The notes below the pieces were generated by a model. It saw only the letters and a list, made by a program, of their open reading frames with translations, made no database searches and was not told the DNA's origin. Of a DNA stretch of 64,000 nt, positions 1 through 10,717 are shown one piece after another; the stretch's first letter is position 1, and every line of letters starts with the position of its first letter. The stretch is from NCBI GenBank assembly GCA_964035545.1, contig OZ037766.1, positions 31,875,773 through 31,939,772 on the forward strand, given 5' to 3'. The translations under genes and the position numbers were made by a program. The stretch comes from Bugula neritina (Eukaryota; Bryozoa; Gymnolaemata; Cheilostomatida; Bugulidae).

Positions 1-260
1 TTGGACCATTACAATGCAATTTTTCAAATTATTTATCTTATATAATTTAGCTACAGCCGTTGCCCTTAATATGACATCATAATAATTCTAATTTATAAGT
101 ATTATAGCAGCTAATGAGAATTCTTCTACATTTGTACAATAACTACAGCCAATTACTGAAGTATATAGCCTACAGCGAAAAGCTGAAATTTAAAACTAAA
201 TTATTTGCACTAGTTAAAAGTTTTTTTGCAAAAAGCGCCGAAATCATTAGAACATGTTAA

Positions 261-358
261 TTAATATGAAGGATAACAGACAGACAAAAGACTATATATT
301 GCTACAAGCATTAGTATTCTTCTTGTTTGGTGCCTTTTGTCTGTTATTCTTCATATTA
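261..358. repeat. Inverted repeat (fold-back) inside copy A
   Basis: A left arm reading ggataacagacagacaaaag (about 270-289) is matched by a right arm reading cttttgtctgttattc (about 333-348) in reverse complement. The pairing extends outward into 'taatatgaag/cttcatatta'. Copy B (about 6800-6865) carries only one orientation of this block. Copy A therefore appears to hold an extra inverted fragment of the same sequence. Confidence 0.75.
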
Positions 359-523
359 CAGTACATTCATTAATAAAATCAAAACACAAGATTTTATCAC
401 TACAATAAATATTTAGATTAATGAGTGTTTAGAATAATTAAACTGGACAACATATTATGGAAACACTTATTACTGTTATATATCTATATATCACTTATTA
501 CTGTTTTCATCTATAAATGTAGC

Positions 524-1079
524 AGGCCTGTGTCAAACTATGAAAATGACACACCCTGTGTGCAGGTGTATGCCTGGGGTGTAGTATAGGCCTGTGTTTG
601 ACTATGAAAATGACACACCCTGTGTGCAGGTGTATGCCTGGGGTGTAGTAGGCCTGTGTCAGACTATGGGTGACACACCCTGTGTGCAGGTGTAAGCCTG
701 GGGTGTAGTAGGCCTGTGTCAGTCTATGAACATGACACACTCTGTGTGCAGGTGTATGCCTGGGGTGTAGTAGGCCTGTGTCAGACTATGAACATGACAC
801 ACTCTGTGTGCAGGTGTATGCCTGGGGTGTAGTAGGCCTGTGTCAGACTATGAATATGACACACTCTGTGTGCAGGTGTATGCCTGGGGTGTAGTATAGG
901 TCTGTGTCTGACTATGAATATGACACACTCTGTGTGCAGGTGTATGCCTGGGGTGTAGTAGGCCTGTGTCAGACTATGAACATGACACACCCTGTGTGCA
1001 GGTGTATGCCTGGGGTGTAGTAGGCCTGTGTCAGACTATGAATATGACACACCCTGTGTGCAGGTGTATGCCTGGGCAG
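524..1079. repeat. 62-bp minisatellite, about nine units
   Basis: The unit begins 'taggcctgtgtcagactatg' and includes 'gtgtgcaggtgtatgcctgg'. Successive starts at 771 and 833 give a period of 62, and a few units are slightly longer ('gtagtatagg'). Copy B of the duplication carries a single partial unit at about 7057-7080 ('gtgtgcaagtgtatgcctgg'). The array was therefore expanded in copy A, or lost in copy B. The long open frames here reflect lack of stops in a repeat whose period is not a multiple of three; they are not genes. Confidence 0.95.
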
Positions 1080-2081
1080 TGATATATGGAGGACAGGCTG
1101 TTGCCGATGTAATTTGTCTCCCTTCTTCAAGCTGCTGCCGCTAACGAATCCTAAAGAACAATGAGGCTGTTACAGTTTAATGCCAACATCTTTGCAGAAA
1201 CTACCAGTGCATAGTGATAAACAATGACGGAACTGCTTTATGGGCTCTAATGCAAGATTTTTCCTCGGGTTTACCCGTCAAGCCTTTTCCATGGTTAGGT
1301 GTTTCAACAAAGCAGAGGACGTTTAGAATCACAATTTTTTTCTCCTAAATGAGCTGTCTTCCCAGGCTAATAATTCCCACCAGCCCAAAGTACTGGTTAT
1401 AAGGTGCCTGTAACTGGCCTTTATCCGTTCACCTATATCTATGCAGGCTACGAGTTGGACATGGTTGAAATTGACCATCTAAAAACCTACAAAAGCCTCA
1501 TCAGATGAGACTTACTAATTCTTACTTACTTATTCTGTATCTTACAGTTAGACTGTCTTTACAATATCTTTACTAAAATATCAAAATGCTTGTGATTTGA
1601 AACTTAAAAATTATATACTAATCGTAATTGTGCTGTTACTAGCAATAAACATACTCAATCTTGCATATAGATATATAACTATTTGCTCAAATGTTTCTAT
1701 AAAACTAAAACCAATAAAACTACTAAACAAATCTCTCAGTAGCTATACTACTTCTTAGAAATTTCTAAATTCTCAAAAAACAAAAGTGACTTGAGTACAT
1801 TAATGCAAGCTGAGTGAGAACATGAACTGATGTTATCTTCATTCTTGTCTTTTTGAGAAATCACGTTTGACAAAGCAAAAAAACCAGGTTACAAGGAACT
1901 GAAAGCTAAAATATCTCGTGCTTAACTTTTTGCAGGAACCGAGCTATAAGCTGTTCTGTATTTGTAAGACGGTACTCAATCAGTGCTTTCAATAGAGTTA
2001 AATGGCAACTAATTCATATAATGATTCTTTTGTTACAAAAGAATTTATCTTTATTAGTTGCTTATCCAAAAGGATAAAAGA

Positions 2082-2128
2082 ATAAGCAAAGTAAATTCTT
2101 TTATTGCAAAAGAATTTACTTTGCTTAT
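2082..2128. repeat. Perfect 21-bp palindrome with 5-nt loop
   Basis: The arms at 2082-2102 and 2108-2128 are exact reverse complements around the loop attgc. Relative to copy B (about 8056-8070), copy A has about 60 extra bases here, including a second partial copy of 'aattcttttgt.acaaaagaa'. The palindrome is therefore part of an insertion or local expansion specific to copy A. Confidence 0.85.
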
Positions 2129-3920
2129 CATTAGTCAATAACATTCTCATGAACTATCTCTAAATTGAGCAACTAAACTTTTCACACTGAATAAACAGCA
2201 GACGTCAAAGTCTGGTAAGAAGAAAATCTGCTGATGTTACCTATTTAATTATATGTTACATTACTTTTCAAATCCTATAAACTTTGGATTATAAAATACA
2301 ACAAAAAGACATTCTAACATGTGTACCTATCATAAGAGCTATACTAGTGCATGTTTTTGCAAACCTACTTACTCTTGTGCTACTCAGAAAAGTATTTCAC
2401 ACCTACGTAGGAACTCGTAGCTGAAGTAGGATGCAATAAGACCGTAGCTTGGAGCTAACTGTCTCAGCCAGCAACTCAACTTTACTCACATCTACTTGTG
2501 CATATGCATATATGTATGCAATTCTTATGTAATATAGTGTCATGGCTCTTGAACTTTTTCTGCAGCTCTTTTCTCAAAACAAATAGAGTGAGAGATATTT
2601 CTTTAGAATGAAACTATTTATTAGAAAAGCAGAACGAGGCTGCCTACACTTAGCAACAATATACAACATGACAGCTACAAACAGCTACAAGCTATAATAA
2701 TATGAAAGCTATAGTTGACAGAAGGCTGATTGCATCAACAAAAGCATTATAGAACCTAATTGGGATCTATATTTATTCTAATAGAAATTACTTTTGTACA
2801 CTCTTTTATTCTTTTAAATATTATATTTAATAAACTTTGTGATATTTTCAAATTACTACTAAGTGATGATTTGCAGGACTTCCTAGCTGAGAGTGTACAT
2901 GGGAGATAATTTCTTCATTTTTTGGTTCACTATAATATTTGTATATTGAGTGCCGGTACAGTAGTTTCAGTTTGTATTGTTGATAGTTTTCTGTCATTTA
3001 GGCTGTAGATTTTATATTTTACCTCACAAACAGTTGAGTCAAAAAGCTGTATTTGCAATATGCTCACTCAACAGGTGAATAAAATTATTAGATGCAGCAT
3101 TATGTTATGTCTAAGCAAATCAAATTATGTTATGTAATTTTTATGTCATCAAAATGGTCGATTCAGTTTACAATAAGCAGCTTCTGATTATTTATTAAAG
3201 TTCATATCTATTTCCCTAAAAGTTGTATTGCATTTTTGTTGTGTTGGTTGTACAATTACTATGATTTCTGGGATATATGGTTATGTTTATATTTATTGGT
3301 TGACTTGTGGTGGAAATGTGCTAAAAATATATGCAGGTGTCAATAAGAAATTAAATCATAGTTTATTTTCAACTTAAAAAAATTGTATTCAACAAATACT
3401 GTTGCTGATGATGAATTAAACTGTTAATTCACCAAATAGTTGTGTTACCACATCAGAGACCCAACTTGTAGTACAAGTGGTATAGAATACTTTATAGTGT
3501 AACTTTGAGTATAACATTATTATTTACTTTTGTTTATATTTCAGTTACTGGTGTTATTATTGTATAGTGTTGCTGATCATTTATAATATTGAAATTGAAT
3601 AATAATAACATTGAACTTTATAATAATTGAAGATTTGAACCTAGCAGAATTGTGCAAATTATTTTGATAGGAAGTTTTTTTATATTTACAAGAAAGCCAC
3701 AGCGACAAAACCCTGGAACATAAATAAAGTTATTTGTCACTTTATAAATATATCAAACATCGAAGAGAACTAATGGTGTAGCACTTCATAGTAATATTGC
3801 TCATTTGCAACAGTGGAGGGGATTTATCTTGACTAAATCGTTAAACACATAAAAATGTAAAAACAGCATAAATTGTCCAAAATTCAAACTTTCAGCCTAG
3901 ATCTGAGACAGCACAATTCA

Positions 3921-4165
3921 CTTTACTCTACATTTGAAGGAGTTGTCTTTCTTATGCTACTCTATATTTGAAGGAGTTGTCTTTCTTATGCTACTTTATA
4001 TTTGAGGGAGTTGTTTCCCGCTTGTTACTCTACATTTGAGGGAGTTGTCTCTCTTATGCTACTTTATATTTGAAGGAGTTGTTTCCCTCTTGTTACTCTA
4101 CATTTGAGGGAGTTGTCTCTCTTATGCTACTTTATATTTGAAGGAGTTGTTTCCCCCGTGTTACA
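3921..4165. repeat. Minisatellite of about 34 bp units (68 bp higher order)
   Basis: About seven units alternate between 'actctacatttgagggagttg' and 'actttatatttgaaggagttg' forms, joined by 'tctctcttatgct' or 'tttcccncttgtt'. It lies upstream of the lectin gene. The rest of 3461-4795 shows no gene; a 77-codon ORF at 4276 has no recognisable features. Confidence 0.9.
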
Positions 4166-4795
4166 CTATATTATTTGAAGAAGTAAAGAACCTTTGACCA
4201 AATATTCATTTTAATTGTCTTCTATAAACAATAATCCATATAAAACTTATATGCTTCTTTTTCATTTAAAATAATGTGCTTTTCATGTACATATTCTTTT
4301 ATTTTGTACAACACAAAACTCAACACAGCAAACTGTCTAAAAACTGTAAAATATGTGAAAGTCAAATCCTAATTTGTTGTTATGGGTTTATTTTTTGCAT
4401 AGCTATAGAGAGCTTGAAAATCAATCAAAGGAATATAGCGTGCACACGTGCTTTGCAGATTATGACTTACAGTATCAAAAATATTATGATAAAATTAATA
4501 AATAGTTAAGCTTTGCAAAAGTATCTGTATATTTTACAACAGTTGAAAAAATTATTTTTTTGCAATATGGGTATATTTAATTATAACAAAATACATCATG
4601 CAAGATATACATTTTCTATTAAATTTTCCAACCTCCTCCTACATGTATGTTTGATGTATAGTCTAGTTGAGAGATGATGAAAGGTCTAAATGTTTACTAT
4701 TGGTGTAAGTTAGTTATACTTCATTTGTAAAGAGTATATATCTAAGCCTATCACAAGATGAGTATACATTACAACAATATATTAAAATAGTTGGG

Positions 4796-4803
4796 TATAA
4801 AAA
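4796..4803 (+). promoter_or_regulatory. Candidate TATA box of the lectin gene
   Basis: A TATAAAAA motif lies 118 bp before the lectin start codon. This spacing fits a transcription start near 4827 and a 5'UTR of about 85 nt. This is inferred from motif and position only. Confidence 0.5.
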
Positions 4804-4913
4804 GAAAGTGCTATGACAATTCATCACATTGAAATCAAAAAGACTCAATCAGTAACACTATAAAATAATAGTCATTGAAAGCACATAGATAGCCTATCCT
4901 GTATGATATCAAC

Positions 4914-5972
4914 ATGCATAGAGAGACATTTGCTCTGATTTGTGTAGTTTCGGCAGCATGTCTTGCTGGAGCAAGCTCAGCAGCATGTAATGGTGAGTAA
5001 TATTTCATTGCAATGCTAAAGTAACTAAGAAAAAAACAAATTTTGTATTTTCACAACTAGTTTGAGTAGTTTAAGAAAGAGGATTGGTAACACAAAAAAG
5101 CTATATAAAATTGTTGTTATACATGTGTACGAACTTATCTGTGTTTCATTTTATGCAATACTGTGTATTCCCCAAAGATAATATTTTAGCTCTATTTCCA
5201 GATGCCTTGTCATGTCCGAGAGGTTATCTATACAACCCTCACTCTATGTCATGCTTCAAAATCAGTACTCAGAAGCGAAATTGGGATGATGCAAAAGCTG
5301 CCTGTCAAAGTGCTGGAGAGAGACTGGCTGTGTTTGATAGTCTGAAATCTATTTCTTGGGCCAAACACATGAGGAAAACCCATCAAGGTGATGTAAAATA
5401 TGCAAAACAGGAAGGTTTAGTTTTTATTGTGTTTTATTGGATTAAGAGTATAATTGAATTTGAGCAACTTGCGAATGCAATTTTCATTGTCTATAAGTTA
5501 TTAAAAATATAATGTTGGATTAATAGTATAAGCTATTAAAAGTTATAATGTAGTATTGTCTAAAATTATTTTAGGGAAGTAGGAGATTTTGACAAACTCA
5601 TTTTAAATAAACCAGATCTTTCCCAAGATACATGTGTGCAGTATATTATATGCATACTATTTAAATTATATCACAACAGCCTATTATGTGATTTGTAAGT
5701 CTTAATAATTTAAAATTACTTCTACAGATTGGATTCCATACATTGATAATTACTTATGGATTGGTGGTAGAGACTTTCACGGCCGATGGCAATGGGATGG
5801 TAACGTTAGAAAGGACATAGTGGTTGCTGATTGGCATGTACATCAACCTGACAACCATAAAGGAGCTCCTCAAGATTGTCTTGGCTTGTTTAGCAAGAGT
5901 GGAGAACTGAAATGGGATAATGGAGGATGCTCAGATGCTAATTATTTTATATGTGAGAAATCTTTGAGATAA
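4914..5972 (+). CDS. Secreted C-type lectin, single CRD (3 exons, 169 aa)
   Basis: Exons are 4914-4992, 5202-5387 and 5728-5972, all with GT-AG borders and phase 1 junctions; 510 nt including TAA. Residues 1-23 form a signal peptide (MHRETFALICVVSAACLAG), so the protein is predicted to be secreted. The rest is one long-form C-type lectin domain: six cysteines in the expected order (SCP, SCF, AAC, QDC, GGC, FIC), a WIGG core, a QPD carbohydrate-selectivity motif and a WDN replacing the usual WND. By family rules QPD favours galactose-type ligands with Ca2+ bound at site 2, but the swapped WDN makes sugar binding uncertain. The usual role is pattern recognition or agglutination in innate immunity or mucus. 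A TATA box lies upstream. No canonical AATAAA was seen just downstream. The gene sits between two direct copies of a roughly 3 kb non-coding repeat. Confidence 0.93.
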
Positions 5973-6259
5973 ACTTTTAGTAAACCGCCATGTTATAAAT
6001 AAGCAATTTTTACAAGCTTTGTGTTGAAGACAATAGTTATTGCTAATATAAGAATACTCTGAATACAAATATAGTTCTTTCATTCTCATTCAATCTGATC
6101 TTTTGATGACTAAAGAAATTAAAATATGACTATAGTTGTGTTTCCGGTGTTTTTAAAAACTTTTAAAGAAGAGATGCGAAATAACATAGTATAAAAGTGT
6201 ATTATCAACTCGCATGGCACACATGACAGTGAAGATTCTTGCAAATTTGAGAATATTTT

Positions 6260-6261
<2 letters not shown>

Positions 6262-6326
<65 letters not shown>
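6262..6326. repeat. (TA)n microsatellite
   Basis: An uninterrupted TA run of about 65 bp in the lectin 3' flank. The rest of 5973-6552 shows no gene. Confidence 0.98.
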
Positions 6327-6329
<3 letters not shown>

Positions 6330-6552
6330 GGCCTAATATATGAGTATGAAGCTCAGCAGAAACCAATGTCTTAGATTTGCCAACCAATTATTGCGTGATC
6401 ATAATTAAAGTTTACTAGAGCTGGGCATGTTGAGAGTGGTCACAATTTTAATACATCAGGCAGTAGGAATAGCAGAAATTGTGTACGCCTGGAAATGGAT
6501 GACTTTTATTAATAAACTGTAAAGAAGTTATTGTAGGCGTATAGACATTATA

Positions 6553-9407
6553 TTTGGACTGTTATCTTGCAATTTTCCAAATTATTTATCTCATGAAAAT
6601 TAGCTACAGCTGGTCCATCTAATTGGACATCATAATAGTTCTAATTTATAAATATTATAGCAGCTAATGAAACTTTTTCTACATTTGTACAATAACTACA
6701 GCCAATTACTGAAGTATATAGCCTACAGCGAAAAGCTGAAATTTAAAACAAAGTTATTTGCACCAGTTAAAAGTTTTTTGCAAAAGATGCCAAAATTATA
6801 AAACATGTTAATAATATAAAGAATAACAGACAGACAAAAGAAACCAAACAAAGAGAATATAAATGCATGTAGAATTACCATTAGCATAGTAATAGCGTAG
6901 CATAGTAAGATAGTTATATACAGTATATATAATTGATTTAGTATCACTGAAACAATGTATGTTGATTTTGCTGACACTGATGGTTGTTGCATCAACAACA
7001 CTGCATCCTATGTACAGTTACTCATCAATAAAGTCAAAACACAAGATCTTATCACTGTGTGCAAGTGTATGCCTGGGCAGTGATATATGGAGGACAGGCT
7101 GTTGCCGAGGTAATTTGTCTCCCTTCTTTACGCGGCTGCCGCTAAAGTATCCTAAAGAACAATGAGGCTGTTACGGTTTAATGCCAACATCTTTGCAGAA
7201 ACTACCAGTTCATAGTGATAAACAATGACAAACTGCTTTATGGGCTCTAATGCCAGATTTTTCCTTGGGTTTACTCGTCAAGCTTTTTCCATGGTTAGGT
7301 GTTTCAACAAAGCAGAGGGGGTTTAGAATCACAATTTTTTTCTCCTAAATGAGCTGTCTTCCAAGGCTAATAATTCTTACCAGCCCAAAGTACTGGTTAT
7401 AAGGTGACAGTAACTTTCCTTTATCCTTTCACCTATATCTACGCAGGCTACAAGTTGGACTTGGTTGAAATTGACCATCTAAACACCTACAAAAGCCCCA
7501 TCAGATGAGACTCACTGATTCTTACTTACTTATTCTGTATCCTACAGCTAGACTGTCTTTACAATATTTTTACTAAAATATCAGAATGCTTGTGCTTTAA
7601 AACTTAAAAATTAGATACTAATCGTAATTGTGCTGTTACTAGCAATAAACATACTCAATCTTGCATATAGATATATAACTATTTGCTCAAATGTTTCTAT
7701 AAAACTAAAACCAATATAACTACTAAAAAATCTCTCAGTAGCTACTACTTCTTAGAAATTTCTAAATTCTCAAAAAACAAAAGTGACTTGAGTACATTAA
7801 TGCAAGCTGAGCGAGAACATGAACTGATGTTATCTTCATTCTTGTCTTTTTAAGAAATCACGTTTGACAAAGCAAAAAAACCAGGTTACAAGGAACTGAA
7901 AGCTAAAATATCTCGTGCTCAACTTTTTGCAGCAACCGAGCTATAAGCTGATCTGTATTTATAAGACAATACTCAATCAGTGCTTTTATAATAGAGTTAA
8001 ATGCCAACTAATTCATATAATGATTCTTTTGTCACAAAAGAATTTATCTTTATTAGTTGGTTATCATTAGTCAATACCATTCTCATGAACTATCTCTAAA
8101 TTGAGCAACTAAATTTTTCACACTGAATAAACAGCAGACGTCAAAGTCTGGTAAGAAGAAATTCTGCTGATGTTATCTATTTAATTATATGTTACATAAC
8201 TTTTCAAATCCTATAAACTATCGATTATAAAATATAACAAAAAGACATTCTAACATGTGTACCTATCATAAGAGCTATACTTATGCAGGTTCTTGCAAAC
8301 CTACTTACTCTTGTGTAACTCAAATTAACACTATTTTACACCTACGTAGGAACTCGTAGCTGAAGTATGATGCAATAAGACGGTAGCTTGGAGCTAACTG
8401 TCTCAGTCAGCAACTCAACTTTACTCACATTCTTATGTAATATAGTGTCATGGCTCTTGAACTTATTCTGCAGCTCTTTTCTCAAAACAAATAGAGTGAA
8501 AGGTATTTCTTTAGAATGAAACTATTTATTAGAAGAGTAGAACAAGGCTGCATGAGTTTAACAACAATATACAACATGACAGCTACAAACAGCTACAAGC
8601 TATAATAATATGAAAGCTATAGTTGACAGAAGGCTGATTGCATCAACAAAAGCATTATAGAACCTAATTGGGATCTATATTTATTCTAATAGAAATTACT
8701 TTTGTACACTCTTTTATTCTTTTAAATAGGGAGCAACGTCTTTCTCTTTTCTCACAGCATAACTATTTTATTTATTAAACTTTGTGATATTTTCAAATCA
8801 CTAGTGAGTGATGGTTTGCAGGGCTTCCTAGCTGAGAGTGTACATGGGGAGATAATTTCCTCACTCTTTTGTTCACCATAATATTTGTATATTGAGTGCC
8901 GGTACAGTAGTTTCAGTTTGTATTGTGGATAACTTTCTGTCATTTAGGCTGTAGATTTTACATTTTACCTCACAAACAGTTGAGTCAACAAGCTGTATTT
9001 GCAATACGCTCACTCGACAGGTCAATAAAATTATTACACGTAGCATTATGTTATATCTGAGCAAATCAAATTTATGCTATGTAATTTTTATGTCACCAAA
9101 ATGGTCGATTCAGTTTACAATAAGCAGCTGTTAATTATTTATTAAAGTTCATATCTATTTCCCTAAAAGTTGTATTATATTTTTGTTGTGTTGGTTGTAC
9201 AATTACTATGATTTCTGGGATATTTGGTTTTGTTTACATTTATTGTTTGATTTGCGGTGGAAGTGTGCTAAAAATATATGCAGATGTAAGTAAAAAATTA
9301 ATTCGTAGTTTATTTTCAATTTGGAAAAATTGTATTCAACAAATACTGTTGCTGATGATGAATTGAACTGCCAATTCACCAAATAGTTGTCTTACCATCA
9401 AAGAGTG
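6553..9407. repeat. Direct segmental duplication, copy B (non-coding)
   Basis: Same orientation as copy A (1-3460). It lacks the expanded minisatellite and the palindrome insertion, and instead has about 40 bp of private sequence around 8728-8768 ('gggagcaacgtc...'). It ends near 9407, where similarity to copy A stops at 'caaatagttgt.ttacca'. No supportable gene lies inside. Confidence 0.9.
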
Positions 9408-10674
9408 GGTCCAGTAATCTCTGCTTTTATTGGTATATTCAAGAAGTCTTGAGGTTGTAGCTGTTTCCATTTGATGTACTTACAAGGTGTGCGTGACTCC
9501 TAGCTTTTTTCTATTGCAATTTGTTCTATTATATAATCCAACTTAATAACAAAATTCGGTGAAGTTTATCTAAATCAGTCATTCTATCAAATAATGGGAG
9601 ATTTAAGATAACAGGTTTGTATGTTCCAAGTTCCCACTTTAGGGTTGTTTTATGGCCTCCAGACTGCACTGTATCAATCACACGCTAACATTTTGATCAA
9701 CAACTTACCTAATTCCTTTTTTTTATCAACTCAAAATTGCATCACCATAATTTTTGGATTTTGTTTACTTTTAACTGGCCAAGTTGTTCACATGTTAACT
9801 GAAAACTTGAATTAATGTACATTTTGTAAACAGGTAAGTATATTTTCTATGCATAAAGCAGCTTAAATACTTGACGCTTAGAGGCAGTTGAACTGTCACT
9901 TTATTTAATTTTTTCTATATGTAGAGCTGAAGCACAAGAAGATCCACAAAAAACCGACAGGATTTCATCAAGATGTTGATTATTTAAATGCTTTCAGTTT
10001 GACGTATTTTGCTTTGCATTAACTGATAATAGCATTAGAATATTATTGGATAAAAACATCCCAAGATATCAGCTATCGTTAAAGGTTGTGCTAATGCTAT
10101 GATAGAATGAGGAAAGTAGATGACAACAGCCTATTATACTTGTAGCAACTCTTACTTGCAAACCTAACTAAGTAACAGGCTGCAGTTCTGTATAGCTAGG
10201 TTTTGTGTCTCTCTAATAGTTGAAATTTCTGTCATTATGTGTAGTTGCATATGCACTTCTGCTATTTGCTGTCTTTTTCATAAAATTTCTCTATTATTAA
10301 ACTGCTGCATGAATTATTTTTAATTGCAAAACTTAAATTACTTGAGCCGTTTCTGATCAAGAGATAATGAGGTGATATGATATATAGGCAATGTGTATTA
10401 GAATATAAAATACTGTATATAGAACACAAATCAAACAGCATGCGGCAAATTAGTATAAAATTATTACATAATTAGCAAAAAATCCTCAAAAATTAAGAAA
10501 GTGCTAGTAAGACCATTTGGCTGTATCAAATAAAATGTAAGTGTAAGTGGAATATTTTTTGTTAGTAAATCGGATAAATACACCAACGTAGCAAAATAAA
10601 AGATAAAGGCAAAATCAACTCAACCATGTATATTATATATAACGTAGGTCAATGCTATACATGCATAGATTGTG
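9408..10674. other. Intergenic, no feature recognised
   Basis: AT-rich sequence between repeat copy B and the 3' end of kinase-like gene 1. A 64-codon ORF at 9621-9815 (+) has no signal of coding. No RNA gene or repeat was recognised. Confidence 0.6.
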
Positions 10675-10680
10675 TTTATT
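10675..10680 (-). terminator. Poly(A) signal of kinase-like gene 1
   Basis: AATAAA on the minus strand (TTTATT on plus), 38 bp past the stop codon. This implies a very short 3'UTR. Confidence 0.6.
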
Positions 10681-10717
10681 AGTATGTAGGTTAATAGAAC
10701 GAAGAAATGTTAGGGTT

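Larger units (their letters stand above)
1..3460. repeat. Direct segmental duplication, copy A (non-coding)
   Basis: This stretch aligns by eye, nearly end to end, with 6553-9407 in the same orientation. Examples are the opening 'ttggac..' block, the block around 1080-1560 against 7078-7570, and the closing 'aattcaccaaatagttgt' at about 3428 against 9375. Divergence is modest: scattered substitutions plus indels. Copy A differs by a 62-bp minisatellite (524-1079), a fold-back (261-358) and a palindrome insertion (2082-2128). No credible gene is present; the ORFs inside are short and not conserved between the copies. Copy A may extend beyond the left edge. It could be an interspersed element or a local duplication. 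No terminal inverted repeats, LTRs or coding potential were seen. Confidence 0.9.

Noticed and set aside
507-990. Long minus-strand ORFs with repeated HTGC / HRVCH peptides
   Set aside because: They lie wholly in the 62-bp minisatellite; the period is not a multiple of three and the frame differs from unit to unit. No start context or exon structure.
1-9407. The two 3 kb copies as LTRs of one giant element containing the lectin
   Set aside because: No TG...CA ends, primer-binding site, polypurine tract or retroviral coding sequence between them; the intervening DNA is an ordinary spliced lectin gene.
9621-9815. 64-codon ORF with a hydrophobic C-terminal half
   Set aside because: Single short ORF in AT-rich intergenic DNA; no domain, splice sites or poly(A) context to support it.
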